A stretch of DNA of 64,000 nucleotides, taken from IMG/VR virus record IMGVR_UViG_3300021425_000029, positions 1-64,000 of that record; one strand, given 5' to 3'. The notes under the pieces were generated by a model that was not told the DNA's origin, searched no databases, and saw only the letters and a list, made by a program, of their open reading frames with translations. Shown here one piece after another: positions 15,911-22,393 of the stretch (its first letter is position 1; each line of letters starts with the position of its first letter). This DNA is from a virus. The translations under genes were made by a program, and so were the position numbers.

Positions 15911-16723
15911 TTACTTTTCTCCGTTTATAACCCAGAACCCTTTTTGGTTTCCTCTCAAAATGAGTTCCAGTACACCCGCCTCTATCGCACGTTGTGTCGC
16001 AATAGACACGGATTCGTTTTGGGTAACTCCCGATTCGATCTCAACCAGTTCTGTACCCTGCTCTATAAATTTAAACACATCTCCACCGAAAGCTGTGGAG
16101 AGTATGGTCTTACTGGATATGACATCCAACAATACCTCACCTGTTGCAACTGACACCAATCGTATATTAATTGTCACGGTGTCTATACTAAATTCACGAG
16201 AAGTACCAATGCCAAGGTATCTGGCACCCGCACCACCCGTGTCAACGGAAGTATCGTATCCTACTATACCTCCTGCAATTATCATACCAGCAAAATACAG
16301 TGCCGGCAGTTTCTGAGAGTCATTTCCCTCATAAGATTGACGAGTTTGACGAATCAACTGTCGTTCTCTCGTCAGATGGTCAAGAATTTGACGGTCTACC
16401 ACACGAAAGAATTTTCCGTCACCCGCACGAGTCAGTGCCCTTATCAGATATACATCTGGAGCCTGTGTAACCGCAGAACTAAAACTCGTTCCACCACTAC
16501 TGTTCTGTCTCTTCTGTCCCGTCTGGTCTGTAAACTTGTAAACCGCAACTGTAGGTTTCTTCTTGGGAACTCCTACATTAATCAACTCTTCTTGTAAAAG
16601 AGTGTATTGTACTTTCGGTTCTTCTCTTTCAGGTATCTCAAATTGACCTCCGCCAATCGAAGCACAACTAGATACCAAAATCACCAAGGGGAATAGTAAT
16701 AGTCGTGACATTTCCATACTCAT
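15911..16723 (-). CDS. csgG: CsgG-like curli secretion channel lipoprotein
   Basis: A 270-residue outer-membrane lipoprotein with lipobox LVSSC (Cys20). It matches CsgG along its length: VAVYKFTDQTGQ, the region around FFRVVDRQILDHLTRERQLIRQ, then YFAGMIIAGGIVGYD, REFSIDTVTINIRLVSVATGEVL, SKTILS and a C-terminal helix that includes AGVLELI. CsgG forms a nonameric pore that exports curli subunits. Three in-frame ATGs occur at 16723, 16717 and 16711; the third has a better-spaced purine stretch. It overlaps the csgF-like gene by 56 bases or less. Confidence 0.92.
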   Translation of the reverse strand: MSMEMSRLLLFPLVILVSSCASIGGGQFEIPEREEPKVQYTLLQEELINVGVPKKKPTVAVYKFTDQTGQKRQNSSGGTSFSSAVTQAPDVYLIRALTRAGDGKFFRVVDRQILDHLTRERQLIRQTRQSYEGNDSQKLPALYFAGMIIAGGIVGYDTSVDTGGAGARYLGIGTSREFSIDTVTINIRLVSVATGEVLLDVISSKTILSTAFGGDVFKFIEQGTELVEIESGVTQNESVSIATQRAIEAGVLELILRGNQKGFWVINGEK

Positions 16724-17114
16724 CTGTTACTGTTAATACCACTTCATCACCATCGGTGACATATGATATACCCGTTCCTTCTATGTTGAACTCGCCCGAT
16801 TCACTAGGGTTTTCTCCAAACATACTATCTACAATCTGTCTTGACAGTGTAGAATAAATTCTACTTTCTACATTACGAATAAATTTTGCGAGAGTTGTAT
16901 TCTCGGCATCCCTCTCCAGTTGTTTCTGCAATTCTTCCAGTTCTTTCTTTATCGTTTCTTTTCTACTATGTTCTTGATTCTCAATAGTCAGATAATGGGA
17001 TGATTGATTGATACCACTAAAGGAAGGTGACTTGAATTCATGTTCAATGGGTGCAGCTTGCAATCCTGTTGCCACAAAAAACAACAACCCGAAACTAAGT
17101 CTCATTTTCTTCAT
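16668..17114 (-). CDS. csgF: CsgF-like curli assembly protein
   Basis: A 148-residue secreted protein with signal peptide (MKKMRLSFGLLFFVATGLQA). The mature N-terminus has HEFKSPSFSGIN, which matches the CsgF segment (F-x-N-P-x-F-G-G-N) that inserts into the CsgG pore. The C-terminal half reads FIRNVESRIYSTLSRQIVD and YGNVTTITIPLGDF, again as in CsgF. A charged helix (residues 50-72) lies between. RBS GGAGAAAACAGG precedes ATG 17114. With CsgG it should form the CsgG:CsgF complex in the host outer membrane. CsgE, CsgC and CsgD are not present. Confidence 0.85.
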   Translation of the reverse strand: MKKMRLSFGLLFFVATGLQAAPIEHEFKSPSFSGINQSSHYLTIENQEHSRKETIKKELEELQKQLERDAENTTLAKFIRNVESRIYSTLSRQIVDSMFGENPSESGEFNIEGTGISYVTDGDEVVLTVTDEYGNVTTITIPLGDFGI

Positions 17115-17352
17115 CCTGTTTTCTCCTCATCTCGATTGCGGTGTCTAGTTTCTGTTGCAATCGGATAATATCATTATCAAGCATACGAATACGGTCAATC
17201 AACGCAATCAAAGTGACAGTGGCTTCGCTAAGTTGTTTTTCTACTTCTTCGGTGATGGTTTTCCACACAAAGTAAATCATGTAGAGCATACCTACAGCAG
17301 CGACTATTGGGAATCCAAAGTCCTTGATTTGCGTTACTATGTCAACTTCCAC
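17095..17352 (-). CDS. Holin-like membrane protein (UviB/BhlA type), copy 2
   Basis: An 85-residue protein: one membrane helix (FGFPIVAAVGMLYMIYFVW) followed by a coiled-coil (VEKQLSEATVTLIALIDRIRML to the end). The layout and the GFPI motif are those of the BhlA/UviB holin-like proteins. It starts with GTG at 17352, overlapping the previous stop (TAGTG). The adjacent gene is a paralogue. A holin or pore-scaffold role in lysis or in the CsgG system is inferred. Confidence 0.72.
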   Translation of the reverse strand: MEVDIVTQIKDFGFPIVAAVGMLYMIYFVWKTITEEVEKQLSEATVTLIALIDRIRMLDNDIIRLQQKLDTAIEMRRKQDEENET

Positions 17353-17630
17353 TAGTCTCGCCTCGCATCTTCTTTACCGTCCGCTCTACTGATACGGTTG
17401 AGGTCGGGTCTTATTCCGAGAACAACACACATAGTAGTATCCATACGAATCATATCATGATTCATAGTTTTTACACGATTATCAAGGCTCCCCACAATCC
17501 CATGTAATGACTTCACCTGTCCGATTACGCCATCCATTATATACTTGAGTGTCAGAAACATAAAGAAACCACCTATTAAGGCGGATGCGATAGGAAACCC
17601 CAATTCTTTTATTAGGGTAAATATATCCAT
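17352..17630 (-). CDS. Holin-like membrane protein (UviB/BhlA type), copy 1
   Basis: A 92-residue protein with the same plan as its downstream neighbour: MDIFTLIKELGFPIASALIGGFF begins a single long membrane helix, followed by a coiled-coil and a charged tail. Shared E/DFGFPI-A motif and length indicate a tandem duplication. The ATG is only five bases after TATAAATA and no Shine-Dalgarno is visible, so translation may be leaderless. First gene of the curli-like operon. Confidence 0.75.
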   Translation of the reverse strand: MDIFTLIKELGFPIASALIGGFFMFLTLKYIMDGVIGQVKSLHGIVGSLDNRVKTMNHDMIRMDTTMCVVLGIRPDLNRISRADGKEDARRD

Positions 17631-17635
17631 GCTGG

Positions 17636-17643
17636 TATTTATA
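17636..17643 (-). promoter_or_regulatory. Late promoter abutting the ATG
   Basis: Exact TATAAATA, then CCAGC, then ATG at 17630. With late-promoter geometry of T4 (start about 6 bases after the octamer) the first transcribed base would be the A of the ATG. It would drive the curli-like/cyclase operon late in infection. Confidence 0.75.
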
Positions 17644-17803
17644 CGAATAAACTTTTAAAAGGACAAAAAAAATCCCCGACTTTGCGGGGATTCTTCTTTC
17701 GATTGTATTTGGTTTTATCGGGTACGACTTTCTGTCGGTAGGGACTGTCCTTGTCGAACAAGACCCGACCATGACGAGACTTTATTCTTTTTTCCTTTTT
17801 CAT
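17639..17803 (-). CDS. 54-residue basic protein
   Basis: A small basic protein (MKKEKRIKSRHGRVLFDKD...) from ATG 17803 behind AGAGGTG, itself after a late promoter at 17823-17830. Its last 15 codons include a strong terminator hairpin, so the 3' end of the message is read through a terminator structure; either the coding region truly contains it, or the ORF end is not functional. The motif RHGRVLFDKDSPYRQKVVPD looks conserved rather than random. Function unknown. Confidence 0.6.
   Translation of the reverse strand: MKKEKRIKSRHGRVLFDKDSPYRQKVVPDKTKYNRKKNPRKVGDFFCPFKSLFV
17665..17691 (-). terminator. Rho-independent terminator inside the 54-residue ORF
   Basis: Minus-strand hairpin ATCCCCG-caaagt-CGGGGAT followed by seven T. 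It separates the small gene at 17.8 kb from the curli-like operon, which restarts from its own late promoter. Confidence 0.85.
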
Positions 17804-17822
17804 GACACACCTCTAAAACTAT

Positions 17823-17830
17823 TATTTATA
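17823..17830 (-). promoter_or_regulatory. T4-type late promoter TATAAATA
   Basis: Exact octamer 19 bases before ATG 17803, leaving room for a leader with the AGAGGTG ribosome binding site. Confidence 0.75.
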
Positions 17831-18023
17831 CTTCTTTACGAAGTTTTGAAATAAGAGTTTCTACATAATCAAGGTAGGTTTTCATTTCATCTTCACTTTC
17901 AAAGTAAGGGGTGTTAGCGGTCATTGCATTGCAAGAACTGACTCCTTCATCAGCATGATACTGAAGATCACCCAGATAGTTTTCTAGAAGTTTTGTCGCA
18001 GTTTTCATTAGACTTTCTTTCAT
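17826..18023 (-). CDS. 65-residue hypothetical protein
   Basis: Starts at ATG 18023, overlapping the stop of the upstream gene (ATGA). A helical acidic protein (MKESLMKTATKLLENYLGD...) ending in LISKLRKEV. Its stop codon region overlaps the late promoter of the next transcription unit. No family recognised. Confidence 0.65.
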   Translation of the reverse strand: MKESLMKTATKLLENYLGDLQYHADEGVSSCNAMTANTPYFESEDEMKTYLDYVETLISKLRKEV

Positions 18024-18211
18024 AAGTATGTTCCCATATCTCTTTGAATTTCTTCCCAATGATTAAGTGCAGTTTCCATTGCCATAGGGATTAAGGTTTT
18101 ATCACGAAAGAAGGCTCTCTCCACTTCCGCAATCACTACATCACGAGATTCGTTGTAGTTACTCTCAGCGATCTCTTGACACTCAAAAACAAATTGTCCC
18201 ATTCTACTCAT
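18020..18211 (-). CDS. 63-residue hypothetical protein
   Basis: A helical protein (MSRMGQFVFECQEIAESNYN...) whose ATG overlaps the stop of the 31-residue gene upstream (ATGA). An internal ATG at 18202 is an alternative start. No motif is recognised. Confidence 0.62.
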   Translation of the reverse strand: MSRMGQFVFECQEIAESNYNESRDVVIAEVERAFFRDKTLIPMAMETALNHWEEIQRDMGTYL

Positions 18212-18303
18212 ACAATCACCAAATCCAAAACAAAGGTTGTAAAAATTAAAATGTACAGTCCAAGGATTTCTCCTCTCAATGTTGCGTATTGTTCTTTATT
18301 CAT
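18208..18303 (-). CDS. 31-residue membrane peptide
   Basis: MNKEQYATLRGEILG followed by a hydrophobic helix (LYILIFTTFVLDLVIV). It starts 3 bases after the upstream stop behind GTGGAG and overlaps the next gene by ATGA. The arrangement supports translation even though it is tiny. Function unknown. Confidence 0.6.
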   Translation of the reverse strand: MNKEQYATLRGEILGLYILIFTTFVLDLVIV

Positions 18304-18306
18304 AAT

Positions 18307-18657
18307 TTACTCCACAGATTTTATTTCATTACGGATGATTGCGTTCACTATTTCTTCCGCAATCAGTTTGTGGCCACCAATGTGCCACGGATAAAGGGTA
18401 TAAGGGATAGACTCAGTACACCAGTTGTAAATGGTGACCACTTCAGTCTTGGTATCTTGGGGGTCATCCGACAGTGGGTCTTGATAGGTGACCTTAGCAG
18501 ACCACTCACAGTTGACTTTCTCATCACGACCCATATCGACATAGGTCGGTTCACCCAGAATAGACACTAACTTATCATAGGTAGTGTTGATAGTGCCTTG
18601 ACGGCAGGTCAGGTTCACATCAACATCAGTCACATATTCAATAATATTCATAATCAT
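18307..18657 (-). CDS. Hypothetical early protein
   Basis: A 116-residue protein; ATG 18657 or ATG 18651 may be used, the second at better distance from GAGGA. It contains KLVSILGEPTYVDMG, VNCEW and a VVTIYNWCTES strand, a pattern I have seen in hypothetical phage proteins of early regions. First gene after the promoter at 18678-18706. Function unknown. Confidence 0.7.
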   Translation of the reverse strand: MIMNIIEYVTDVDVNLTCRQGTINTTYDKLVSILGEPTYVDMGRDEKVNCEWSAKVTYQDPLSDDPQDTKTEVVTIYNWCTESIPYTLYPWHIGGHKLIAEEIVNAIIRNEIKSVE

Positions 18658-18677
18658 TCCTCATTCTCAATACAAGT

Positions 18678-18706
18678 ATTATACAGGGTTGAACAAGGTT
18701 TGTCAA
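18678..18706 (-). promoter_or_regulatory. Early promoter with shared leader
   Basis: TTGACA (18706-18701), 17 bases, TATAAT (18683-18678), then ACTTGTATTGAGAATGAG as at four other sites. The GAATGAGGA of the leader serves as ribosome binding site. Confidence 0.9.
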
Positions 18707-18714
18707 GGATTATT

Positions 18715-18912
18715 TTAAGTATTATCTCCGTCACGATATACGACATCGGACTTGTTGAATATCTTAGGTTTTCCACCACGCATCCACCCACCTTTCTCCC
18801 AAGGTAGCGGCAGAGTCTTGCCCTCGTACTTCTCCTGTTCCATGTGTATACTCACATAAGTGATTAAGACTGCAACAAACAAAATTATAAAACCAAGTAA
18901 GTACTCTAACAT
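18715..18912 (-). CDS. 65-residue membrane protein
   Basis: Starts at ATG 18912 behind GAGAGGTGATT. An N-terminal membrane helix (LLGFIILFVAVLITYVSI) is followed by a charged tail with WEKGGWMRGGKPKIF. Tightly coupled to the DUF3310-like gene upstream. Function unknown. Confidence 0.65.
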   Translation of the reverse strand: MLEYLLGFIILFVAVLITYVSIHMEQEKYEGKTLPLPWEKGGWMRGGKPKIFNKSDVVYRDGDNT

Positions 18913-18914
18913 AA

Positions 18915-19190
18915 TCACCTCTCGTAGTGGTCGTGAACATATAGTTGAATGATTGCATAGTGCAATACTTTTAGAATATCTTTACGATTGTAACCATCTT
19001 TGTTACCATATCGTTGGGCATACTTCATGATGTTTCCGATACAGAAACCATCACCATGGCCACCATCGATAATAAACTCAGTCGCCTGAAACTTATTCTT
19101 CGAATAGTGTTGTCCATATGTCCCATCAATATATTCAGACAATTCTTTGATTGCCTTGTCTTCGTAATACTTGTACTCAATCTTACTCAT
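18915..19190 (-). CDS. DUF3310-like protein
   Basis: A 91-residue protein from ATG 19190, overlapping the stop of the hydrolase gene (TAATG) behind AGGTGGAAC. The central FCIGNIMKYAQRYGNKDGYN followed by KDILKVLHYAIIQLYVHD matches the DUF3310 (SaV-like) family found in many phages, in which a nucleotide-metabolism or regulatory role has been guessed but not shown. Confidence 0.72.
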   Translation of the reverse strand: MSKIEYKYYEDKAIKELSEYIDGTYGQHYSKNKFQATEFIIDGGHGDGFCIGNIMKYAQRYGNKDGYNRKDILKVLHYAIIQLYVHDHYER

Positions 19191-19735
19191 TAGTTCCACC
19201 TATAAAAAATATGTTCACCGATACTACCAACCATATCCATACCACGGTCATGAATCCAATCAGGACTCACATAGGATGCATGATAGTGTGTAGCACCTTC
19301 TGTTATACCACGATACTCCCCATAAGTCAAGAAGTTTTGTGCAATTAATTTAGACCTTTCCCAACTGTCGCCCTCATTTGGTTCGTCAGACTTTCCATCA
19401 CAATACCAACTAAATTGACACTTGTGTCTTACAGGAACAACACGATCTCTTTCAAGATGCCATTCACTTAGTACCGCTTGTTGTACAACACCACAAATAG
19501 AGGATGGATACCTAGTATCGTATACACGATTCATGGTAACATCCGCAACCGCAACTTGTCCCGCAAGGGATTCGTTTCGTGATTCATGGTAGATGTTTAA
19601 GGCGAGACATCGAATATCCGATGGTGAGTGCCAAAAGGACTCTTCGGTCTGATCAATGTTGTAATTGGTTGCACTCGATACTGTACTCAGTATTCCGAGT
19701 GTAGTTATTCCTACTATTAGTCTTTTCATAATCAT
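19190..19735 (-). CDS. SleB/CwlJ-type cell wall hydrolase with signal peptide
   Basis: A 181-residue exported enzyme. After a signal peptide (MKRLIVGITTLGILSTVSSA) the domain has IRCLALNIYHESRNESLAGQ, then VADVTMNRV, typical of the Hydrolase_2 (SleB) family, whose conserved Glu in YHE(S/A)R is catalytic. It probably cleaves peptidoglycan and is the best endolysin candidate in the window; export by signal peptide would let it work without a classical holin. Its ATG lies exactly where transcription from the promoter at 19742-19770 should start. Confidence 0.88.
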   Translation of the reverse strand: MIMKRLIVGITTLGILSTVSSATNYNIDQTEESFWHSPSDIRCLALNIYHESRNESLAGQVAVADVTMNRVYDTRYPSSICGVVQQAVLSEWHLERDRVVPVRHKCQFSWYCDGKSDEPNEGDSWERSKLIAQNFLTYGEYRGITEGATHYHASYVSPDWIHDRGMDMVGSIGEHIFYRWN

Positions 19736-19741
19736 GTATCC

Positions 19742-19770
19742 ATTATACCCACTGGGGTAAAAAAAGTCAA
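19742..19770 (-). promoter_or_regulatory. Sigma70-type promoter, predicted leaderless start
   Basis: TTGACT (19770-19765), 17 bases, TATAAT (19747-19742), then six bases to ATG 19735. The predicted +1 is the A of the ATG. Confidence 0.82.
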
Positions 19771-20537
19771 GCGGTTTCTTTGAATATAATATGCAAATTA
19801 CCGTCTAAGGGACTATCGTTTGGGTCTTCCATTACTACCACTTCTTCAATGATATCTTCCATTGATCTCAATTTATCCAACTGTCTGTTTAAAGATCGTG
19901 ATTTGTCCGATGCATACAATCTTTGTAAATTTAGACTTGCGAACCCTTTGCCACCACTTCCCAACAAACCATAGAAATCCTCCAATACCCTTTCTATGTC
20001 CGAATCAAAATGTAACGCACATTGGCTCATAATGTTTTTAAACTTGCCCCTATTTCTTTCATAAAAACTTAGTTGATTTTTTAAAGGGTGTTCTGAGACA
20101 ACTGTAGGAACATCACTACTACCATCTTGAAAGTATGTCAGGGACGAGAAAGGATCGTGGCCAATTACACTAGTAATGTCCACTTCATACTCGTTGACTG
20201 CATGATCAAACTGTAACGGATCAACCCCGTGTACATCGTAATAGTTTTTCCAATAATTTATACCACAACCCATATCAACTATCTGTTCTTCTTTATTCAA
20301 ATAGTTTTCTATGAAATAAAATCCCATCAGTGATGTGAATTTACTAACTATAAGTTTTCTTGGTAGGGTAAAAGTGTTCCACTCTTCTGACCATGTGAAG
20401 TCAACCCGATCAAGTATATAATCATATTCTCTTGTTAATTGACTCCACAATTCTGTTTCAACAAAACCTTTCTTCCAACTCGTAAACCTTTCCGACTTCA
20501 CAAAGTCTTCCGATGTCTTATAATAATCAAGTTTCAT
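19767..20537 (-). CDS. SAM-dependent methyltransferase-like protein
   Basis: A 256-residue protein with a Rossmann methyltransferase motif I, QIVDMGCGINYWKNYY, near residue 86, followed by VHGVDPLQFDHAVNEYEVD as motif II. The N-terminal SEEWNTFTLPRKLIVSKFTSL precedes it. Similar proteins occur in marine myophages. The substrate (DNA, glycan or small molecule) is unknown. Co-translated with the oxygenase-like gene upstream (one-base overlap), suggesting joint action on a nucleotide or sugar. Confidence 0.72.
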   Translation of the reverse strand: MKLDYYKTSEDFVKSERFTSWKKGFVETELWSQLTREYDYILDRVDFTWSEEWNTFTLPRKLIVSKFTSLMGFYFIENYLNKEEQIVDMGCGINYWKNYYDVHGVDPLQFDHAVNEYEVDITSVIGHDPFSSLTYFQDGSSDVPTVVSEHPLKNQLSFYERNRGKFKNIMSQCALHFDSDIERVLEDFYGLLGSGGKGFASLNLQRLYASDKSRSLNRQLDKLRSMEDIIEEVVVMEDPNDSPLDGNLHIIFKETA

Positions 20538-21202
20538 TATGGGGTTTCTAGGTCTTCAACAAAATCTTGGATAGCATCATATGCTTCATTCACATATAGA
20601 TTACCATATGGGAACTTGAATGCGAGTGTGAAACGAGGACAGTTTGTCCACGCAGCGTGCCAACAATGATGTTCGGGTTCTTCTATGCGACCAAACCTGT
20701 ACCATCGTGCCTGCCATCCCTTAACATCTTTCTCTGTGATGATTTCATCTTTCTCTTTATCATAATAAGAAAAGTAACCATCACCCTCTTCACTCCATGT
20801 AAGAATGATTTGATACCCGTGTGCATTCCAGTTAGTATGCCATCCTACAAATCCATTAGGTGGATAGTAGGATGTGAGAGAGTTTGACCTTGCACCAAAC
20901 AACATAGGAAGTTCGGTCTTAGTCCACCTCATCAATGGTTGGAATATATCGGGTCTGTGTTTAACGCCTTGTGCTACTTGGAAACCATAACCCGTTTCGG
21001 GATACCCTACATGATCTTTGCCCTTAGCCATAATCTCGTGTAGATGTTCTTCTTGACAGAATCTCTCCCACTCTTCAACAGGAATGTCTCGTTGTAAATT
21101 ATCAGATAACTCTTCACATAGTTCACGATGTTCAAGAAACATATTGACGGTCTTATCAAGAGTCGCCAACAGTTCCTTGTTTCTGATTACTATCTCAGTC
21201 AT
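20537..21202 (-). CDS. 2OG-Fe(II) oxygenase-like protein
   Basis: A 221-residue protein. YYPPNGFVGWHTNWNAHGYQ and, 60 residues later, HCWHAAWTNCPRFTLAFKF give the double-stranded beta-helix layout of 2-oxoglutarate/Fe(II) dioxygenases (His ... His ... Arg). The first motif is H-x-N rather than H-x-D, so iron binding could be altered. Relatives are frequent in cyanophages. Neighbours are ThyX upstream and a methyltransferase-like gene downstream. Confidence 0.7.
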   Translation of the reverse strand: MTEIVIRNKELLATLDKTVNMFLEHRELCEELSDNLQRDIPVEEWERFCQEEHLHEIMAKGKDHVGYPETGYGFQVAQGVKHRPDIFQPLMRWTKTELPMLFGARSNSLTSYYPPNGFVGWHTNWNAHGYQIILTWSEEGDGYFSYYDKEKDEIITEKDVKGWQARWYRFGRIEEPEHHCWHAAWTNCPRFTLAFKFPYGNLYVNEAYDAIQDFVEDLETP

Positions 21203-21851
21203 TCTCTAGTGCCGCAACCACTTGTGGAAAGTGTTGTTTGATAATATCCCAACACTGATCTGCAACAATCATGTGTTCCTTCTGTGTACCATTACCCCGT
21301 CTCAAATCACAGTAGTGAATCCAACTGCGTAGTGACCCTGCCATATACAATGTGGATTCGGTCATACCCTCTGGCAACAATGCTCGTGCCTGTTCCTTAG
21401 CAATACCTTTCTCCAGTGCGGCCTTGTAAGACCTTTCTGCATCGTTCTTGATCTTTGCTTGTTCCATAGACCACCACTCTTTGAGTACACGATCATCAGT
21501 AGAGACCGAGTTCTGTCGGTTCTTCTCATCCTGTAGTCGGCACTCACGAGTCTCAAAGTGAGTCTGTTCGGCATACCGTTGGGAGAACTCTTGGAATGCA
21601 AACGACCTATGACGAATGATCTGTCTCGCAATATCACGAGTAGTGACGATCTCCATAGTCATATGAACCATCTCGAAAGGCGACCAGTGATTCTCCTTGA
21701 TCAGATACCCCAAGAGTTTAGATGCAGTCTTGGTGTTGTTCTGATTGGTGGGGTTACTCACTCTAGCAGTATACGCAACTAGTTCTGCCGCTGTGTTACA
21801 ATCTGTGGTTGCACTTGGTTGACTCAGTGCAACTAGACTTACTTTACTCAT
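21195..21851 (-). CDS. thyX: Flavin-dependent thymidylate synthase ThyX
   Basis: A 218-residue enzyme that makes dTMP from dUMP using methylene-tetrahydrofolate and FAD/NADPH. The ThyX signature RHRX7S is present (RHRSFAFQEFS, residues 80-90). ATG 21851 is preferred over ATG 21854 because AAGGAG lies seven bases upstream. It overlaps the MazG-like gene by 8 bases. Together they supply and clean the dNTP pool for phage replication. Confidence 0.95.
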   Translation of the reverse strand: MSKVSLVALSQPSATTDCNTAAELVAYTARVSNPTNQNNTKTASKLLGYLIKENHWSPFEMVHMTMEIVTTRDIARQIIRHRSFAFQEFSQRYAEQTHFETRECRLQDEKNRQNSVSTDDRVLKEWWSMEQAKIKNDAERSYKAALEKGIAKEQARALLPEGMTESTLYMAGSLRSWIHYCDLRRGNGTQKEHMIVADQCWDIIKQHFPQVVAALEND

Positions 21852-22143
21852 CATCAGACTCCTTAACAAATATTCCGTCTACCATTCGTCCCTTCCTATC
21901 TTTGATATCTGCATATGCAACCTCAAGACAGTGTTCCATTGGTAGACCATTTCTTTTTGCGATATTGATAAGAACCACCATGATATCACCAATATCATCG
22001 GCAATGTCCCTACCCTTACAAACATTGTCGGACAACTCACCCACCTCTTGGATAAGTTTACACACTTGGTCTTTGTCTGTCGCACCATCGATCAGATTAC
22101 GATCACAGTGCCACTGTTCAACCAATTTAATCAAATCATCCAT
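21844..22143 (-). CDS. mazG: MazG-like nucleotide pyrophosphohydrolase
   Basis: A 99-residue protein with the MazG EExxE...D pattern: LIQEVGELSDNVCKG and DDIGDIMVVLINIAKRNG. The family hydrolyses NTPs to NMPs, and phage forms may act on dNTPs to feed synthesis. Starts at ATG 22143, which overlaps the stop of the membrane protein gene upstream. Compact length is typical of phage MazG. Confidence 0.9.
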   Translation of the reverse strand: MDDLIKLVEQWHCDRNLIDGATDKDQVCKLIQEVGELSDNVCKGRDIADDIGDIMVVLINIAKRNGLPMEHCLEVAYADIKDRKGRMVDGIFVKESDDE

Positions 22144-22393
22144 CTTCACTTACCTCATGTTGTGTTATACTTATGCCATCAACAACCTCTTGAATATCAA
22201 TGTCACTCACTCTTAAATCATACTTGTCTCTCATATATTCCATCACGACTCTTGCAGTTGCCCTACTTCCCAGTTCAATTCCATCCTCCTGTCCCTCATC
22301 GAATCCACTTGCGAATGATGTAACCCTACTCACCCAGTAAGTTACAAACATCAGTGCGATTGTGGTCAAAGGCCATCCCCAGTATAAGTCCAT
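22136..22393 (-). CDS. Small membrane-anchored protein
   Basis: An 85-residue protein with an N-terminal membrane helix (YWGWPLTTIALMFVTYWVS) and an acidic soluble domain (DEGQEDGIELGSRATARVV...). Its ATG shares a base with the stop of gp41 (TAATG). No family recognised; the position between helicase and MazG is the only hint. Confidence 0.65.
   Translation of the reverse strand: MDLYWGWPLTTIALMFVTYWVSRVTSFASGFDEGQEDGIELGSRATARVVMEYMRDKYDLRVSDIDIQEVVDGISITQHEVSEDG

Noticed and set aside
18208-18303. Toxin of a toxin-antitoxin pair (31-residue membrane peptide)
   Set aside because: There is no antisense RNA or antitoxin gene next to it, and similar tiny membrane genes occur throughout the early blocks.
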